Positions 60,727 through 64,000 of a stretch of 64,000 nt of DNA are shown one piece after another. Each line of letters begins with the position of its first letter. The stretch's first letter is position 1. Origin of the DNA: Calendula officinalis (Eukaryota; Streptophyta; Magnoliopsida; Asterales; Asteraceae); contig OY970824.1 in the NCBI GenBank assembly GCA_963853835.1, positions 77,386,372 through 77,450,371 on the forward strand. The letters are read 5' to 3'. A model generated the notes under the pieces. It did no database searches and was not told the origin of the DNA. It was given only the letters and a program-made list of their open reading frames with translations. The translations under genes were made by a program, and so were the position numbers.

Positions 60727-63700
60727 ATTGAAGGCTAGATGTCAAGATTTATATGTAATTTTATTTTTTGTTGTTAATGTAATCACTTTGTTTCAAATAA
60801 AATGTTAGAGTGTGAGTCTCTTTTGCCTTCCATAAATGTCTCCAAATGCAGAATGCAGAGTTAACAACAAAATGAATATGAAAATATGCAATATCTTGAA
60901 ACTATAGATATAAATATAAATATATAGAATAAAGTGAAAGATAAAATGATCATAAGAACTTGAGCTAACTCGATAAAATTATAGGTAATAGTTTTTTTTG
61001 GCATGTTTCCAGTTAGGGGTAGATTAAAGTACTAATGATTCCAAAATTATTGTTCATCAACAAAAATATTCAGTTTAAGGAATATATATTTATTACATCT
61101 TCTTATCAATAAAATTTCATTTTTAGCCATTTAAAAAACTTTTTAATTGGTTAAAGTTTGATTATAGACTTCGTTCAAATATTATAATTTTGTTTAAATA
61201 ATATAGTTATAAGCATAACTACATTATTTAAACACAACTTTTCCAGCCTCAAATTCAAATTAGTTTCTCATCTCTTCCCCACTCAACCCCTAATCTTGGC
61301 CTAAACCGTCCACCTCCCATTTCCCAACCGGCAACCACTCAACTCTAATTTAGGGTCATACTTATAACTTCTATTCAGATTGTCTTCTAAGTTCTAACAC
61401 ATATTTGTTTGTCTATGTTAAATCTATATAAAGCTAGTAGGTCTTTTTAGTGACCCAACAAGATATATTATAAAACTGCTTATTGGTTTGGAGGTGGGCT
61501 AACAAGTCTTGGGCTCAAATTCCTTTGAAAAGGTTAAACTTTTAGACTACATGTACCAACTACCAAGGTTGTAGGGGACCTGTGACCATATTAAAATTAC
61601 ATACATACGTTAAAAAACCAAAGAAGTCGTGGTATTAAACTAGTAAAGTATTTAAGATCCAGTACTAAATGTTTTTTGTATTACTCGAAAAGTAAATGCA
61701 ACAATGAGCTATGACGTTAAAATTCTACATTTGACTACAGATAATAGTCTTGTACTATATTACCCCTGAAAATCTCAAGATAAATTGTCCATTTGATTAT
61801 GTAATTGATATAAAGATAGTGATAATTACTAGCTTCTACAATTTTTAGTCACTAATTTTACAACATTTTCTAGAAATATGCAAAGCATTGCATTCTTAAA
61901 ATAGCAAATGTTTATTGTATCTTTATACTCTTGTAAATATATCTAACTAAAAATGGAATATGAACTTCGTAAATTGTTCTTGTTGTGGACTTTGTTTTCT
62001 GGAATAATAAAAAGAAAGATGGACATTTATTGTGAGACGGGTAGGAGAAAACAATATATTCATATAAAATGCATTTTATTTTTGAAAGGCATAAATTGCA
62101 AATTAAATTGAAATTCCTATGACCTTGCTATGCATTGATATAATAATTTCACATAGAGATTTGAGGTTTCAAATAATCTTATAAACATCTTACAATCATC
62201 ATTTATAAACACTAGCCGGGTACCCTGAAATCGTATTTTTGTGGTGACGATAATGAGGTTCGTTGTGGCAATAGTGATGATGCGTTGCCGCAGCAGTCAT
62301 TGTGTCGATGGGTAGTGGGGGCGATGGTGAGTAGTGATGATGGTAATGGGTGGTGACAAAGAAAACTATAAAGTTGAGTGAGAAATTTTATAAAAAACCA
62401 GTTCATTGAGCAAATGTTAAATGAACATCTAAAAGAAATAATGAATACACAACTAAATTATAGCAAAAAGTGTTAACATGGACAGTAATAAACCATTATT
62501 TATAAAAAGGTTAGGTTCTCGGGTCAACTAAAAATTTAAAATCATGTCTCTTCGAGCCCAGGTTTACTAATCCTCTGAATCTCTATTTCATGTTAACAAA
62601 AACAATGAAAATTAAAGTACATCCTAACTAAACTGTTCTCTGTTTGCAATAGAAATTTAAAACAATAATCCTTAGTTTGTGATCCATCAGCAGTTGTGAC
62701 CCACATTTTTCCAGAAACCCTTTTAGTCATTAACAGAATATGTTTGGCAAGTTTTGACCCACATTTAAAACATTGGCATATCCAAATATCTTCATGTTAA
62801 AATGCACCTCCTAAAACTGAAAATTGAAAACCTTAGAAGTCGACCCAATTACCCGAATCATCATGATCCAAATCAGTTCTGGAAAGATCAATTTTAACCA
62901 AAACTGGCTGGACCACTGCCTGGCTTACCTAGTTTGCAAGTTCAGCTACAAATCTTTTAAATCATGAAGTACTGACAATTAAAATTGTCTGCATAAACAT
63001 AATTGGATGTGGAACTTGAAAGATTTTTGTTCTCTCGCTGAATATAAAAAATATGAGTCAGTGATTTTTGTTTGATGTTGTTTTCAATTGTATGTAGACT
63101 TTGTATTCTCAATTGATGATGATATATATATTTGGTGGTTTTTCTAGGCGAGGGTGATGGCAATGCCGAAGCTCTCCCTAAAAGTTCCCTTTTGTTAAAA
63201 AAAAAAAATGTTGGTGTTATAAAAATGTGTAAGGTTGAAAGATTTAGATTTTTTTTTTTGAAAAATTAGATAAATAAAAGATGTGTTGTGCAATGAGATT
63301 ACCATGTTCAATGGTGGGAAATGCAGTGATCAGTTCAAGTACCTGTAATTCCAGATAATACATCATCCCACTTGCGGAACCATAGTTTAATAATTGTTGT
63401 TGAGAAGAAAAAGCTCATTAAAGATTGTAAAATTGGCTCAGTAAACTATAACCTTTGCATTTCAACTCAAAGCATGAGGGGATCGACTTCAAAAGTAGTT
63501 GCTGTATATAAATCATTTTATAACAAAACAATAATAAAAGGGTTAAACAAATATCGAGTAATTACTTTAAATAACCTAAATCATGTAAAAAGCCGCAGAT
63601 AATGTAAAGTATTTGATGTTGCCATTTTCATGAGCAAGATTGTTGATTGTCTAGGCTGCTTTGCTCACTAAACAAGAATCTCATTCAGCAATTAGATAGA

Positions 63701-64000
63701 AATTTACCTAATGAAATTAATCAAAAGCAATATTCTCTAGAAGGCTCAACAACTGAACACCTTTGGTTCACACAATCACAGTGTATATTGGCAACTATGA
63801 GTTTAAAGAATAAGAATCCATAGATCGTCTTGCCTCTTTTTCTGCATAAGTACTTGAATAAGAATAACATAAAATATATTTAATCTAATAACAAGTATAT
63901 AGTATACCGGGTTGAGATGAAAGGGATATAAGAACTTTTAAAATAACAAGTTCATGAGACAAATAATCATTTCACATTAATTTCTAATATTCATGGATGT
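60727..64000. other. Intergenic tail, no recognised gene
   Basis: AT-rich DNA. 62215-62370 is a short imperfect GATGATG / GGTGG-rich stretch. 61480-61600 has a weak tRNA-like look that I do not accept. No open frame with a known motif was seen on either strand. Confidence 0.5.

Noticed and set aside
61480..61600. tRNA-like A and B box words suggesting another SINE
   Set aside because: The boxes are weak, and neither a tail nor a target duplication is visible.

Overview
The window is a gene-poor, AT-rich, transposon-dense stretch of a flowering-plant nuclear genome. It looks eudicot from its gene families (a KRP/ICK CDK inhibitor, a CEP peptide precursor, a plant P-loop sulfotransferase-like protein) and from its element mix (Tat-lineage Ty3/gypsy, En/Spm CACTA, RPA-carrying Helitron, Stowaway, hAT and Mutator MITEs, tRNA-derived SINE). 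I cannot name the species. Only three ordinary host genes are recognisable, and all three have mobile DNA close by or, for one, an unlocated first exon.

Layout. 1-4200: a hAT-like relic, then two related terminal-inverted-repeat (TIR) elements (A and B) lying in one TA microsatellite. 4884-14551: a complete but broken Tat-type Ty3/gypsy retrotransposon with 547-bp LTRs, an ATAGT target duplication and a spliced antisense gene between pol and the 3' LTR. 14830-15953: a four-exon KRP gene with an overlapping upstream ORF, 352 bp downstream of the 3' LTR. 16841-18290: a triple MITE nest (Stowaway > Stowaway > PIF/Harbinger-like element with a GGT-rich minisatellite). 18291-27330: AT-rich DNA with a LINE relic, a locally amplified 0.85-0.93 kb repeat family with TATA-like boxes, and TIR element C, whose flanks are perfect inverted copies of each other.

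29833-50525: one very large CACTA composite. Inside it a TA microsatellite was split by an almost exactly 16-kb Helitron (30983-46981), and a hAT element then landed on the Helitron 5' junction. The Helitron carries an RPA70-like gene behind a 3-kb leader region full of TTGAC palindromes, and a Rep/Helicase gene broken by two homopolymer indels. The CACTA remainder carries a Transposase_24-like gene with a stop and a frame break.

50526-64000: MITEs and a SINE with clear target duplications (Mutator, SINE, Stowaway, PIF-like, hAT), a sulfotransferase-like gene (55638-57303, first exon not found), a 577-bp non-autonomous Helitron (58760-59336, minus strand) with the same ends as the 16-kb one, a hAT MITE that ends 19 bp before the TATA box of a CEP peptide gene, and an unremarkable tail.

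How the parts interact. The 16-kb Helitron looks like the source family for the 577-bp Helitron. The Tat element may lend promoter activity to KRP. The hAT MITE forms the distal promoter of the CEP gene. Boundaries given with target duplications were read directly from the sequence. Family names rest on recalled motifs, since no search was run.
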